28,995 nucleotides of DNA from positions 258,457 to 287,451 of the forward strand of contig WELB01000166.1 in the NCBI GenBank assembly GCA_009602725.1, read 5' to 3'. The notes beneath the pieces were generated by a model. The model did no database searches. It saw nothing but the letters and a program-made list of their open reading frames with translations, and was not told the origin of the DNA. Numbering within the stretch: position 1 is the first letter of the stretch; every line of letters starts with the position of its first letter. This document shows, piece after piece, positions 17,871 to 28,455 of the stretch. Source of the DNA: Spirogloea muscicola (Eukaryota > Streptophyta > Zygnematophyceae > Spirogloeales > Spirogloeaceae). The position numbers were made by a program, and so were the translations under genes.

Positions 17871-20800
17871 TCATGAGCTGTCCTCGCCAGGGTTGGGGCT
17901 GGCGGAGGGCATGCAGTTGACTCCTCGGTCGCCGGCGTATACACAGAGGGCCTCAGCATCACGCAACGTGGATTCCAGGTCAATACGGCCGCTCAGCTCG
18001 TTGATGAATTTGAGGAGCGTGTCAAACTCCATCTGCCATGCAACAGCAAGAAGCAGCTTGCATCAGACTATGAGAAAATTTTTGATGCTTCAGGGCATTA
18101 GCCCTAAACTCAACCCAACAAATTCAAGATACGACTGTCTCACAAGTAAAGGTCACTTTATGTGATTTATAGGTCGACAAACTGTATACTCTGTCAGCTT
18201 GCGCACATATCACACAAAATCGGAAGTGATACTGGCAAAACCGCTTCTGTAGAAGGAGGAATTTGGCTGATAGTACCTGCTCGTCCATGATCTTGCGACG
18301 ATGCCGCTTCAGAATTGCGACAGATATGTACAAATGAAAATGTCCTGTCAAGTGTTGACTCCAGAGTACCTCCCAAAGTCGGAGAACATTCTCATAGTCA
18401 AACTCCCTGCACCAGATGCCACAAGTAGAAGGCATCAAGGACAAATCTGTCGTATGTGCAATCAAAAGCACGTCGTGCATGTGCAGTGAAAGGCAGCTCT
18501 TCCAGCTGCCATTGTGATCATTCTAATGCAGGGCCAATGACCAACTCTTCTGTGCAGGTACACAACAAGTAAGACCGGCTTGTGAACCTTTACCTTTTAA
18601 ATTGTATGAGCACCCATCGAAAGCAAAAGAAGTAATTGAGGCAGTCTACGGACTTGAAGTACTCGTGTAAGGGCTGATCCAATAATTGCACGAGCTGAAG
18701 AAAGAAGCAAGTATAAGTCTTTGCCAAAGTAAGCCTCACTGCCTTTGACTGCTACGAGAAGACGCATACAGAGCTGATTTGCTAAAGACCTTGACAAAGT
18801 CATACCTAATCATGTTCACTGTTACAGGTGCTACTCCTGATTGCTAAGCAGAAGTATGCAGTCGTGTTTTGGCAGGTCTGCAAGTGTGGCATACTACCAA
18901 ACCTTGGAAAGCGCGAGGAGCTGGGAGTGCATGCCATTCTGATCCCGATGAAAATTGGGCGCCATCCTCTCCATGAGGGCCGCAAAGCACCAGAAGCTGT
19001 CAGCCTCATCCTCCATAATATACAAAATAGGTGACAGGAGGTCGCTCATGCCCTGTCACAAGCATGGACAAAAATTGTCACAACGTTTTGAACAAAAGCG
19101 GCTGCTGATATTAGTAGAGCGGCTGTAAGAGGCCAGCCAGATGCAGACAGGTGGTCATGACGTAGCCACCAGGCTAGGCAGACAGGGCGCTTCTAGTACC
19201 CCCCTGTCAGCAGTAGGAAGTCAGATGAGCTGAGGAAAGGAAAAAGGGTAGGGAAAAAGGAAAAGGAAGCCCTATGACTATGTGCAATAGCACAATAAGG
19301 ACTTTGGTTGCAATTTTGTCTCCCTTAAGCGAGAGCTACCTTGTGGCTCCTCAGGGCAATAGGCATAGACAAGTTGGTGTGACTTAGGAGATACTAAGTA
19401 GTCAGAAACTGTACTCGACTCACCTGGCAGTATCCCAGGTCGAAATTGTAGAAGCTGTATGTGATGAGTATGCTCCTAAGAAGCTCAACATTGGCATTGT
19501 TGTCACCTTCATAGAAAGGTAGTGTTCGATCTGTCCTCACCTGTAAATACATACACCTACTGACGTAGTCAGAAGATGCCAGCAAGATGGTCTATTCAAG
19601 GCAAGGGCGGTCACCAACAGCAAGTAGCCAAGAGCTTCGTCATTGCAATAAGCAAGGGCTAGCAGAGGTGACCACAAAAAAGCAGGTACTGCAATCTTTA
19701 ACTCCAAAAAATGCAAGCAGGGTATCACAAAGAGCAAGCACAATACCACGTCCTTATCCACACGGTGCTTTCTCTCGCGGTACTTTGCGAACCGCCGAGC
19801 CTGCTGCTCTGATACAGTCTGTTCAGAAGGGAACATAGACCACAGGTGTTGAAGCTCACTTAGGACGCTTCTCCAACTTGCTTCAGCATGTCTTGCTGGC
19901 AGACAGAGCCAACTTCTACGTCATTGCTGGTAAGCAATCAATGAATGTCAAGCATCTGCCTGAGCACAAACAATGCCTGGGCTTGCAGTGAGAGTATGTG
20001 ACCTGCCACTGTGCCTTCAGTACTGCATACTCCTTCCTCTTGAGTTCTGCAGAGGCCTGCCTCTCACTGTGTGTAGAGTCATAAGAGCAGTGACCCAAGA
20101 GGAACTTCCACACCTACAGGGAAGGTTGATAATACTAGATCAGTATCACTCAATTTGCAATCCGTCAGTAAAGTGGCTCTCTACACAGAGCTGCTCTTTT
20201 GTTAGAATATGGCGCAACCATCCCCCTCATACCCGAGGTGTCACAGGTCTAGCCAGCTGAGCTTGCAAAACCAAACTTAGATGTACACTCTGACTATTTC
20301 TGAAGATTTGATGAAGACTTAAATTGAGATTGCATGGGTGTGCATCAATGGTCTAGTTGCTCACTTCTCTGCGCATGGATGGTTCCATGCCTCCATGGAA
20401 TACACGACGTCGGAGAGCTTTGGAATCTGTGACACGGCCCTCTTCGTCCAGGAACGTAGCCCACTGCCGAAATGGCAAGGTAGAATAGTAAGCATGACAC
20501 TAAGTAAGCCTGGAGTCTAATGTCAGGTTGCAAACTTTCATCATGCCACTACAGATTCCACTGCGCACAAGGTGAAACGACTTTCGTGAGATGTTACCTC
20601 TTCTGCACCCAATGGTGGAGGTCGAGCTCTGGCCCAGACTAAAGCGGGCGACTCCTCCTGAAGTTTATAGAAGATGAACATAGGGACTTTAGAATGTACT
20701 GCTACTCCTGCTTGTCAATCAGCTATCACTTTCTACCGTCTGACACAGCCTGGGACGTTGTATCCTTTGCCAGGAACTGGTTCAGGCCAAGTGATCACCA

Positions 20801-23781
20801 GAAGGAAGCCATTGTTTGCAATATAACACTAGACACCTATTGCTTTCACCTCCTAATAATAAATTCACGAACCTGTGACCCATCCACAACTTCGAACATG
20901 CCTACACTGGTCGTTGCTTCGCTGTCCTGGAAATATATACACCAGATAAAGGGTGGTTCAAACAGTGAGCAAGAACACGTGTAGTGCTCCGATGCAACCT
21001 GACATGGACACTGCTTCTTGAACTCTTCGTGTTGCTGTTGTCATCCACTTATCCAGAGGTTAAATATTGCATAAAGGCCAGGAATGACAACGTGCTGACA
21101 TGGTCTACGCAATACTAAGTAGTATTGCGTAGACCCTAGCAAAAAGACATTATTCGTCGAAGCTGTGCATGTAAATAGTACCTCATCAGAGCTGAAAGGA
21201 ATCTCCTGTCTCTTCTCTGTGAGTGGTTTCCCAACCAAAGGCACTTCTTTCATGTGTTCAGTCTCCTCATCCTGCATGTCGGCAGCCCTCCTAGGCATCG
21301 GCGTGAGGTCGTCGGCATCAACCCCTCCAAGGAGTCGGCCATCTCCCTGGCACTTATCAAAGAACATATCAGAGACCGGGAAGCTTGCAGCTATCATCCT
21401 TCACTGCAGACATAAGAACTGGCATTCCCAGGTCTCCAGCACAAGATGCAACTGCTACAGTAGGAAGATTGATGCACATGTTCTTCGTCTTACAGGCTAA
21501 CTCAGCAAGTACAGGCATTGGGTTTTTTCTACACTTTCTTATGTCACACAGGACAGGTAGCTGATAAGTCATTACCGACACTGACCACTGATGAGAAAGC
21601 AAGCCCATCTCTACTGTAGGCATTCACCACTGATAAAGGAAGTGTTACCTGTGGTCCTCCAAAAATTTGAGCAGTGGTCTCTCGAGCGAATTTGGTGACG
21701 AAAGAGAATTTCTCAAGTATCTGTATGGAAACATCTCGCGTTGCTTCGCGAGTCTCCTGATGTGCCTCGTCTCTGCCAATCCAGACCTTGCCTCTGTCCA
21801 GCACAAAGAGACAATGCTACAAGCACTCTCATCCGCTTGTTTGTGTGTAAAGCTATGCATCCATGTACTAACTCGTGAATTATGCACAGATGCATGCCAC
21901 GTCCTAGGAATGTATTACTGATTATTACAGGACATAGACTGGCACTTGAAAAAGGTCAGGCATCATTGCCCGCATGCCCTAGAGGTTCTTCCCAACCAGC
22001 AGGAAGTGCAGGGCCATGAAGTTCGACATGGTACAACTTGCATAGTCTGCCCAATATTGCCCAATAGTGCTCACACAGTCTGAGAAGGTGCACTCTTAGG
22101 AACAGCTGCCTCAGGAAGTCCTTCCTGGCGCGCTTCCTCAGTGGTTACAGTTGGGCGAGCTACCACCTCCGTAAGATCAAAGGATGCGAGACTCTTCTGC
22201 AGTAACAGATGCTGACTGAACCATGAGAGAAGATTGTAGATTGTTGTTGGCATTTGATTGGCATCTCTGTAAGAAGGAAGGTTGAGGCACTGCTTTCTTC
22301 AGGCATACCGCGATAATGCAGGCTCAGTACTAGTACTGCAAAGCTTAGCTAGACTGCGACCTGCAAAGGGTCCTGTATGTCGTTCACAAGGTAGACATTG
22401 GCGTCATCCGCAGTCCTGCATAGCAACATGTGAACAAGGTATAAGTTCACCAATGAAAACGACAGACCCTAGCATGAGGAGATTGATGGGCAGAAAAATA
22501 GTCAGGCATGATGGAAGACCTGCATGCAGTGTAGCGTTGTACTTCTAGACAGAAGACATGCCTCTGGCACTGCCTTACCTTACAAGAAGAGCATATTCTT
22601 TCAGCGTATTCAAGAACTCCCGGACTCCACCGTTGCCGAAATAGAGGGGCGGAAATGCCAACCCTAAAGCCAAACGAGCAGTCTGCAAAAAGGATAAGGA
22701 GATGCTACAGGCAAGATGGACGAGCGGAGAGTATGACTTGTCCTTACTTGAGGAAGCAGCTTGGAAATGCAATTGACCTGTATTAAGGACGATGATAATG
22801 TATTGCCACCCGAAGCTGGGGGTGTGGCGCCTTATGGACCGCATCTCAGAGACTGACACGGCTCGGATTGTATATAAATTGCGGTCTGCACAAAGAATTG
22901 CCACCAAATGAGATAATAGCATGGCGAACATCTGCAAGTTTGATTCTTTCGGGGTGGTGTGACTGTCGGTGCATGCTGCTCTCCAGGGGGGGACTGCCAA
23001 CTCATGAGCTCATCAGTAACCAATACACAGTCATCACCAGCTTCATATTGTTCACGAAAAGGTAGCTTTCGAAACTCTGCTCAACCTGCTTGATTGCTTA
23101 GCGCATAGTACCCTCTAGTAACTGCCACAAGCCATCCCAGAGAGGAGATTTGGCAAGGTATCTCACAAGCATCTACACACAAGGCCATAAGAAGTTGGGT
23201 AATGTGGACCTTTCTCTGGCGCCCTGCCATTCAGCAGGGCCTTCTTTGGAAGCAACACAAACGCGCCCTCCTCAGCTAGACCGCCCTGATTGTACGGAAT
23301 CCAGGTCTGCCATGCCATGTGAAAAGACATCGTATGCATTGATGATTCTTGTCAGCAGCTACTGATTATTGACAAGGCTGGCAAACGTGAAACACTTTGC
23401 CTTGTTCCGCTATGCACAATGACAAGGTACGTTGCCGACCGCAAAGTTCCGTTTTAGAGCCTTCGACACAATGACAGAGGGGCAGCAGCTGACCATGAAG
23501 AGCGACGGGCCCTGCTTGATGAGCTTGAGGCGGCCGTTGATGCGCTCGCTGGCCGACTGCGTGGGGTGTACCGACACATTGTCCTTGACGAACACCTCTT
23601 CGTAGACCTCACCGCCGGCAAGGGGCGCACCGGTGCCCTCTGCAGCCCTCAGGCTGTCGGCGGCGCCGGCCTGCGCAAGGGGACTGCCGCAGCCGTCAGC
23701 GGCAAGCTTTTGCCGCTCGATGGCGAGGTGCGGCGTGTGCGCCCGCCGAGCGCGGCGGCCGAGCCGGCCTCGGAGATGATA
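17871..23781 (-). CDS. TBC1D15/17-like Rab GTPase-activating protein
   Basis: Stimulates GTP hydrolysis by Rab GTPases in membrane traffic; relatives act on Rab7. Minus-strand exons: <23781-23494, 23306-23210, 22885-22778, 22663-22579, 22415-22361, 22289-22077, 21720-21649, 21346-21182, 20926-20873, 20657-20598, 20463-20365, 20113-20003, 19854-19747, 19540-19424, 19052-18903, 18694-18594, 18406-18277, 18032-17871 (TGA). All phases agree; 628 codons follow exon 1. The N-terminus has the DUF3548/TBC1D15 module (NVSVHPTQSASERINGRLKL, TWIPYN, RRHTPSFGWQYI). The TBC domain shows VFHGGMEPSMRREVWKFLLG, the Arg finger in VDKDVVRTDR and the Gln finger in LGYCQGMSDLL, so it should be active. Exon 1 has no in-frame ATG before a stop at 23784-23782; the true start lies in a further exon, perhaps at ATG 24002 or 24041. 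The start of exon 8 is also ambiguous. Confidence 0.9.
19094..19245. repeat. Dispersed intronic repeat, copy 3
   Basis: Lies in the TBC-gene intron 19053-19423. It matches copy 1 along its length: GCGGCTGCTGATATTAG, GCCAGCCAG, CCAGGCTAGGCAGACAGGGC, CTGTCAGCAGTAGGAA and TCAGATGAGCTGAGG. Orientation relative to the host gene is the same in all three copies. Confidence 0.75.
21102..21135. repeat. Perfect 16-bp-arm hairpin in a TBC-gene intron
   Basis: GGTCTACGCAATACTA, a 2-bp AG spacer, then its exact reverse complement, within the intron 20927-21181. Possibly a small foldback element or a structural element of the intron. Confidence 0.9.
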
Positions 23782-24059
23782 TCACCGTGCTCTGGAGCAA
23801 GCGGCAGGCAATGACTGCACCACAGACACCTAGGATTTGGCTCTAAACGGGCAGGCGCGGCACAGCGAGCGCAGGACGTGGCCCGCAGCCGCGGGGCCGG
23901 CGACGGCGGCGACAGCGACGCGACCGCCGAGGCGACGGCAGCCGCGGCGCAGGCCGACCTGNCGCCGCCTCCTCCCCCCGCAACGACGGCGGCGGCGGCC
24001 ATGGCGGCGGGGAGCGCGGGCGGCGCGCTCCCCTCGTTCAATGGCGCCCTCGGCGTACA
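23782..24059 (-). other. GC-rich likely 5' region of the TBC gene
   Basis: GCC/GCG-rich DNA with an Ala-rich minus-strand frame containing ATGs at 24041 and 24002 (MAAAAVV then glycines, and an N at 23962). It may hold exon 1 and the 5' UTR, but no donor could be fixed that joins it to the frame ending at 23494. Confidence 0.35.
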
Positions 24060-24370
24060 CCTGGCTGGCCTCTACGGCGGCGCTTCACCGTCAGCAGTGG
24101 GAGTCGTCTTTCCCTCCCTCCCTCATCGGGCTTCTGTCCGTTACCGGACCGCTCGCCGGAGGTAACCCACCCCGTCGTGGGCCTGCTGCCGTCCTCCGAC
24201 CCCTCGGGTACCGACGTCCCCCTTCGCCCCCTTCGTCCCCCTTCTGATCTGCTGTTGCTCACACGTGGATACTGAGCAGCCATCTGCATCTCCCTCTGCA
24301 CCGTCTTGCACTTTGTAGTGTAGTCCTTTTTTTTTCCTTGGCTTTGCCAGCCCCTCTTCTCTATGAGGCG
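24060..24370 (+). mobile_element. LINE-like ORF end with 3' UTR, abutting the TBC promoter
   Basis: It begins CTCTACGGCGGCGCTTCACC (compare CTTTACGGTGGCTACGGTAC at 25580) and ends SDLLLLTRGY-stop at about 24273. Next come CACTTTGTAGTGTAGTCC and the hairpin piece GGCTTTGCCAGCCCC. It comes within about 60 bp of the candidate start codons of the TBC gene. Confidence 0.5.
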
Positions 24371-24545
24371 ACGTCTTTCCGCCGGCTAGCTACTCAGACT
24401 TGCACCTCCTGACTAGAGGTAACTGAGCGTTCCCTGGCTGATGTCTTAGTCCTAGTCCTTCGCACTCCGGCTCCTTCAGACCTTGTCCATTCCTTTGGGC
24501 TGGCCTTTCCCAGCCACCAGTCAATCTGGCTGCACTTTCTCTGTG
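24371..24545 (+). mobile_element. Further LINE-like ORF end and hairpin tail
   Basis: GCGACGTCTTTCCGCCGGCT encodes the GDVFPPASYSDLHLLTRG end. It is followed by CCTTGTCCATTCCTTTGGGC, then TGGCCTTTCCCAGCC and ACCAGTCAATCTGG. Confidence 0.55.
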
Positions 24546-24589
24546 GGCCAGGTTGTGCCAGGTCGGGCGACACACCATGCGAAGAGGAA

Positions 24590-24660
24590 GAGAAGGCGCG
24601 CGTGTCGCGTGAAATGAAATGGAGGCCAGTCCAAGCCGATACACTGTTCAGGCAGAGTCT
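24590..24660 (-). mobile_element. 3' UTR piece of another repeat subtype
   Basis: The minus-strand reading TGTATCGGCTTGGACTGGCC, TCCATTTCATTTCACGCG and CGCGCGCCTTCTCTTC matches 11755-11810 and 25065-25115. Confidence 0.55.
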
Positions 24661-24719
24661 AGGGCAAAAAGGAAGAAGGAGAGGCACTATAATGACCACC
24701 CCCGGGGCGACCACTTCTT

Positions 24720-25115
24720 CCGTGCGCCATGGACAAATACGGCGGCTACGGAACGAAGTGGTCTTCCCTCCTCCATCGCCTGGCACTGCATGTTGATGCC
24801 CGCCGACGTAGTCAGGCGGGTAGCTTAGGCCATTTTAGCGTCCCGAAAGCCATCGTTGCATGCCATAGAATGCGGCTATTATTGAGTCTGCAGCGCTCCC
24901 AGGCACTCGCAATTCACCAGCGTGCTGGTCGTGCATTAGCCCAGGCTAGTGGCTTCCGTGGTGGTGGTTTGGCTCCTCAGTATAGCTTGTCAGATATGCA
25001 TGTGCTCACTCGGGCATATAAGTGTCCCCCCTAGCCAGCTCATTATTCAGTTACCAGGACCTTTGTGAGGCTAGAATTGGCCTCCCTTTCAATTTCATGC
25101 GTATCGCGCGCCTTC
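24720..25115 (+). pseudogene. LINE-like ORF C-terminus, best conserved copy, with 3' UTR
   Basis: From ATG 24729: DKYGGYGTKWSSLLHRLALH, then RMRLLLSLQRSQALAIHQR, AGRALAQASGFRGGG and SLSDMHVLTRAY, stop at 25032-25034. Frame is lost just upstream (GACCACTTCTTCCGTGCGCC). The tail at 25065-25115 belongs to the GGCCTCCCTTTCA subtype and lacks the GGGCTGG hairpin. Confidence 0.55.
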
Positions 25116-25159
25116 TCGCTGTGTGCGAGCACTTCTCTTCGGTTCTGCTTTCGCCCTTC

Positions 25160-25345
25160 TGCCGTCTGCTCACCCGTGGTTACTAACGTCACACTGTTTA
25201 CCTTGGCAACCTTAAGCATAGGGCTTCGTTTACGCAGCCTTATGTTTTGCATCACTTGTATCCTGAACGAGAATATTCTAAATTGACTGGTGGCTGTGAG
25301 AGGCCAGCCCAAAGGAATGGACAAGGTCTGGAGGGGCCGGATTGC
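25160..25345. mobile_element. ORF-end scrap and minus-strand hairpin tail
   Basis: CTGCTCACCCGTGGTTACTA at 25167 is a decayed LLTRGY end. At 25282-25345 the minus strand reads CCTTGTCCATTCCTTTGGGC, then TGGCCTCTCACAGCCACCAG, a complete hairpin tail. Confidence 0.5.
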
Positions 25346-25390
25346 ACAGAAAGCAAGGTACTAATTGCTAAGACGGCAGCAAGGTGGCGC

Positions 25391-25575
25391 TCAGTAACTC
25401 CGAGTCAGTAAGTGCAAGTCAGAGTAACTAGCAGGCGGATAGACGTCGCCCTGATGGAACCCGGAGGCAGCAGCCAAGGCGCGGCCTGCACGCAAGTAGA
25501 CAGCGAACCATGTGTTGGCTTGACTTGACTTCCCTTTCATGAATGAAAGGGAGGCCAAGTCACCGCGCGCCTTCT
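25391..25575 (-). mobile_element. LINE-like ORF C-terminus on the minus strand
   Basis: The minus-strand frame reads VYLRAGRALAAASGFHQGDV, then YPPASYSDLHLLTRSY and a stop at 25391-25393. To its right, TTCCCTTTCATGAATGAAAG (from about 25530) is a short palindrome made of the GGCCTCCCTTTCA tail motif in both orientations. Confidence 0.6.
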
Positions 25576-25579
25576 CTCT

Positions 25580-25862
25580 CTTTACGGTGGCTACGGTACG
25601 CACTGGTCCTCCCTCATCCAGCATCTGGCCCGACTGGTTGACGCGCGTCGTTGCAGTTGGGGGGGCAGCTTGGGGCACACTAGCATTGCACAGGCATTAG
25701 TTGCATCTAACAGCATGCGATTCCTGCTTACTTGTGAGAGGCCAGCCCAAAGGCCCTTACTTCGCAGCGCTGGCAAGCTCTGGCTATTCATCAACGAGCT
25801 GGGAGCTCTGTAAGTCAGGCCACCGGGTTCTGTGGCGGTGCTCCGGGCTTCCCGACTTTTGA
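25580..25862 (+). pseudogene. LINE-like ORF C-terminus split by a 22-bp insertion
   Basis: The frame reads YGGYGTHWSSLIQHLARLVD, then GGSLGHTSIAQALVAS and MRFLLT, where it is broken. After the 22-bp unit at 25734-25755 it resumes as SQRWQALAIHQRAG, then a decayed end. It is a sister of the copy at 24729. Confidence 0.6.
25734..25755 (-). mobile_element. 22-bp half-hairpin micro-insertion with 7-bp target duplication
   Basis: GTGAGAGGCCAGCCCAAAGG plus CC, flanked by CTTACTT at 25727-25733 and 25756-25762. Its minus-strand reading CCTTTGGGCTGGCCTCTCAC equals the left arm and loop of the hairpin tail at 25282-25325. Deleting 29 bp restores the host frame. Confidence 0.75.
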
Positions 25863-26029
25863 GGGCAGCCATACAGGATGCTCTCTGACATCGGCAGCTC
25901 TACCACTCTGTCAGCCTTGACTGTAAGCCCAGCAAAGTCACCCAGGTTGATGTTTCTTCAATGCCCGCGGCAGCAGCATATGGGTGGGCCACCCTGCTGG
26001 AGCAGTGCCCGGCAAGCAAGGCAGAGGGG
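25863..26029. other. Spacer between repeat field and kinase stop
   Basis: Presumed 3' UTR of the minus-strand kinase gene; no other feature seen. Confidence 0.4.
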
Positions 26030-28455
26030 CTAAACAGCAAGTAGCTCGAGGCAGCGAAGGTCAACAATTGCAGCCAGCGAGCGCTCGGCGACGGCTGCTG
26101 CGAGAGCGTGCAAGCGGCCACGCCCGCCGCTGTCTGGTGGCACGTGCCCGGCGAGGTTCACCGCTAGCACAAAGTAGTAGAGTGTTGCGACGCGGTAGTC
26201 CTGCCAGCAATCAGTGAGCGTGTACATGCCATTGCCACCTTCTGCGACAGCCTCCAGCTCCTGTAAGTAGAGCTCCACTGCAGCAATGGAGGCGTGGGTC
26301 GCCATTAGCTCTACATGCATTTGTCAGTTGCAAGCGCTGCCAGGCCACAAAGCGGCTGCTGCAAGCATTGCTCCACATCGGTGTGTAGTGAGGCTGCGCT
26401 CACAAAGGGGGCGCTCAGCTCCACGGCGCAGGTCTGGTGCACAGCTCTGGCTAAGGAAGTAGGCGATGTCAGCAGGGCCGCGGCCAGCTCCGCAATCTCC
26501 AAAGTCCATGTACAGCAGGTTTGACTCGCCGCCGTTCCTGCTGCTGCTGCTGCTGCTGCTGCCACCACTGCCCCTGCTGCTGCTGTCCTTGGCAAGGATG
26601 GCACTAGACGCCTGCTGTCGCAACTGCGAATGCCAGGGATTGAATTTTGAGGTTAAGAGCTTACACCAGCAATCCGAGCAGAGCCGGCGCTGAACGAGGA
26701 CAGGTGGAATGATACTGACACCTCGACATTGACACCTTGAAGTTGACCAACTTTAGATGTCAACATGCGGACACTGCTCCAATGATATTTGATTGACTTT
26801 ATCAAGTCCTGCTCGAGCTCAGGGACTCGAGGGTAGGATATTGAAAGCACTCTTGCCAAAGGATCTTGCGGAGGCTTTGACTCAGCGCCTCTGAGTACGG
26901 GCCAATTCCAAGCAGTAAGGCCGCAGGCAGTCCAGATTACATCAAGCTCCAAATCAGAAGGTGGAGTAGAGCAGAAGGCACCCTGAAGAGGTTTGGCTCT
27001 TGGGAGTGGAAGGCTGGGGTCGTAAGTCTAGGGTTATGGCTAGCTATCATGCAGCACGGAGAGCATGATGGCGGCGCACCTCATACACATTGTCAAGCCG
27101 GAGGTCACCGTGGAGCAGTGTGCGGGGGTGCGAGCCAAGGTGGTCGAGCAGCTCGGCGGTGTGCTCGGGAAGTCGGGCCAGCGGCGCGCGCAGCGCTGGC
27201 GGCACAAGCCCCCCAAAGAGGGCCAGGAAGGTTGGCCACGCACTGGTGTACTCTCCTGCATCGAATGCCTTGACGCGCTCCTCGTCCAGCTTCGGCAGCC
27301 ACGCCCACCCATCGAGCTCTGGGCTGCCCCAGAACCGCGCCTGTCATGGGAGAGAGGAGAAGAAGAAGGGGGAGGGGAAGAGAGGGTGAGAGGGAGGAGA
27401 TTTGGGCATCGATCTGCGCCTCCAGCAGCATTCATTTTGCTCCATTGGCCTTGGCGGCCCGACAATGACTACAAGGCGAGAGGTGAGACGGAGAGGGCAG
27501 AAAGTGTGGCTGCAGAGAAGGAGCTGGGAGGGAGGGAGGAGGGAGGGATGTTCGAGCAACTCCTACATGCAGGCGCGCTGCGTCCAGCACGACCGTGGCT
27601 GCCTGCGGATGGGTGGCGCCTGTGACTTGGTCCAGGGGCGCAGCTTCGGTGAGGTCCTCCATCAGCAGCACCATGTGGCCGGATGCAGCGTCGTGGTGGC
27701 TGCAGTAGATAGCCGGCGTGCGCAGCGCCAGCGCCTGCGGCACCGCTGGTCCCACAGCGGCAGCGGCCAGGACCGGCGGCCGGGTGCCCATGACATTGTA
27801 GAGGCCGGCCTCCCGGGCATAGCTTCCGTTGGCTCCGGCCATCCTGCGGATCTGGACGCCTGGCACCGAGGCAGGTTGGCCGCTGCGATAGAGTCGAGGT
27901 GGGCAACGGAGTATGGTGGGAGAAGGGAAGAAGAATAATGGACAACGGAAGTGGGAGGGAGGCAGGGATGACATGACGGACCTCAGGCGAGGGGTGCGCG
28001 AACTTGGCGACGAGCGTGGCAGGCGCGCCGGCAGGCGGGGGCGCGCCCTTGTAAGCGAGCGTCAGCCGGTGCAGGAGGCTTAGGAGGCCCACGCCGCTGC
28101 CGATGCGCTGCGACGCTGTCGCCCGGACTGCCGAGCTGGGGCTGAGCGTGCCCGCCTGCTCGAGTCGGGATCAAGGTCTGGGGTCTTGGATTAGGGTTTT
28201 GGTTTGGCTTTGGGGTTCGAAACCTAAAACCCTGAACTTAAACCCTCCAAGAGAGATGCAGGAACGGGAGGAGAGGATGGAAGAGGACTGGTGGCGCACC
28301 TGCCGCAGGACCTCCGTAAGCCACTCATCAGTGACCTCCTGAGGCCGTGTCGGGAAGTCAGGCTGCGTAGTCACCTGGCTCAAGTACTTGGTTCGCGGGC
28401 CGTTGGCAAGGGACCTCAGTCGCGCCGCAGCATGGAGCAGCTCGCGGCGGGCCAT
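26030..28455 (-). CDS. CHK/EcKinase-like phosphotransferase (APH/choline-kinase fold)
   Basis: Likely ATP-dependent kinase of a small metabolite; substrate unknown. Minus-strand exons 28455-28300, 28155-27982, 27851-27567, 27340-27080, 26623-26404, 26277-26030 (TAG) give 447 codons with consistent phases and a family-typical length. Motifs in order: PTRPQEVTDEWLTEVL near residue 36; GVGLLSLLHRLTLAYKGAP and APATLVAKF (nucleotide-binding Lys); IRRMAGANGSYAREAGLYN; VLLMEDLTEAAPLDQ; catalytic loop TLLHGDLRLDNVY; metal-binding LLYMDFGDCGAGRGPADIAY; YTLTDCWQDYRVATLYYFVL near the end. ATG 28455 is the first good start and opens an Arg/Ala/Leu-rich, amphipathic segment that could be an organelle presequence. 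A Ser-rich insert separates the catalytic loop from DFG. A plant or animal viral origin is not indicated. Confidence 0.85.
26536..26586. repeat. CTG/CAG trinucleotide repeat coding poly-Ser in the kinase
   Basis: Seven CTG units, a short interruption and four more. On the minus strand they read AGC and encode a run of seven serines next to SRGSGG, between the catalytic loop and the DFG motif of the kinase. Confidence 0.85.
28156..28299 (-). other. First intron of the kinase gene with telomere-like inverted repeat
   Basis: Within the intron (28190-28247) lie ATTAGGGTTTTGGTTTGG and, opposed to it, AACCTAAAACCCTGAAC followed by TTAAACCCT. They resemble the TTTAGGG plant/algal telomere unit, in foldback arrangement. 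Confidence 0.5.

Noticed and set aside
27402-27938. Long plus-strand open frame of about 178 codons
   Set aside because: It is the antisense shadow of the kinase exon 27851-27567 plus GC-rich intron, and has no recognisable domain.
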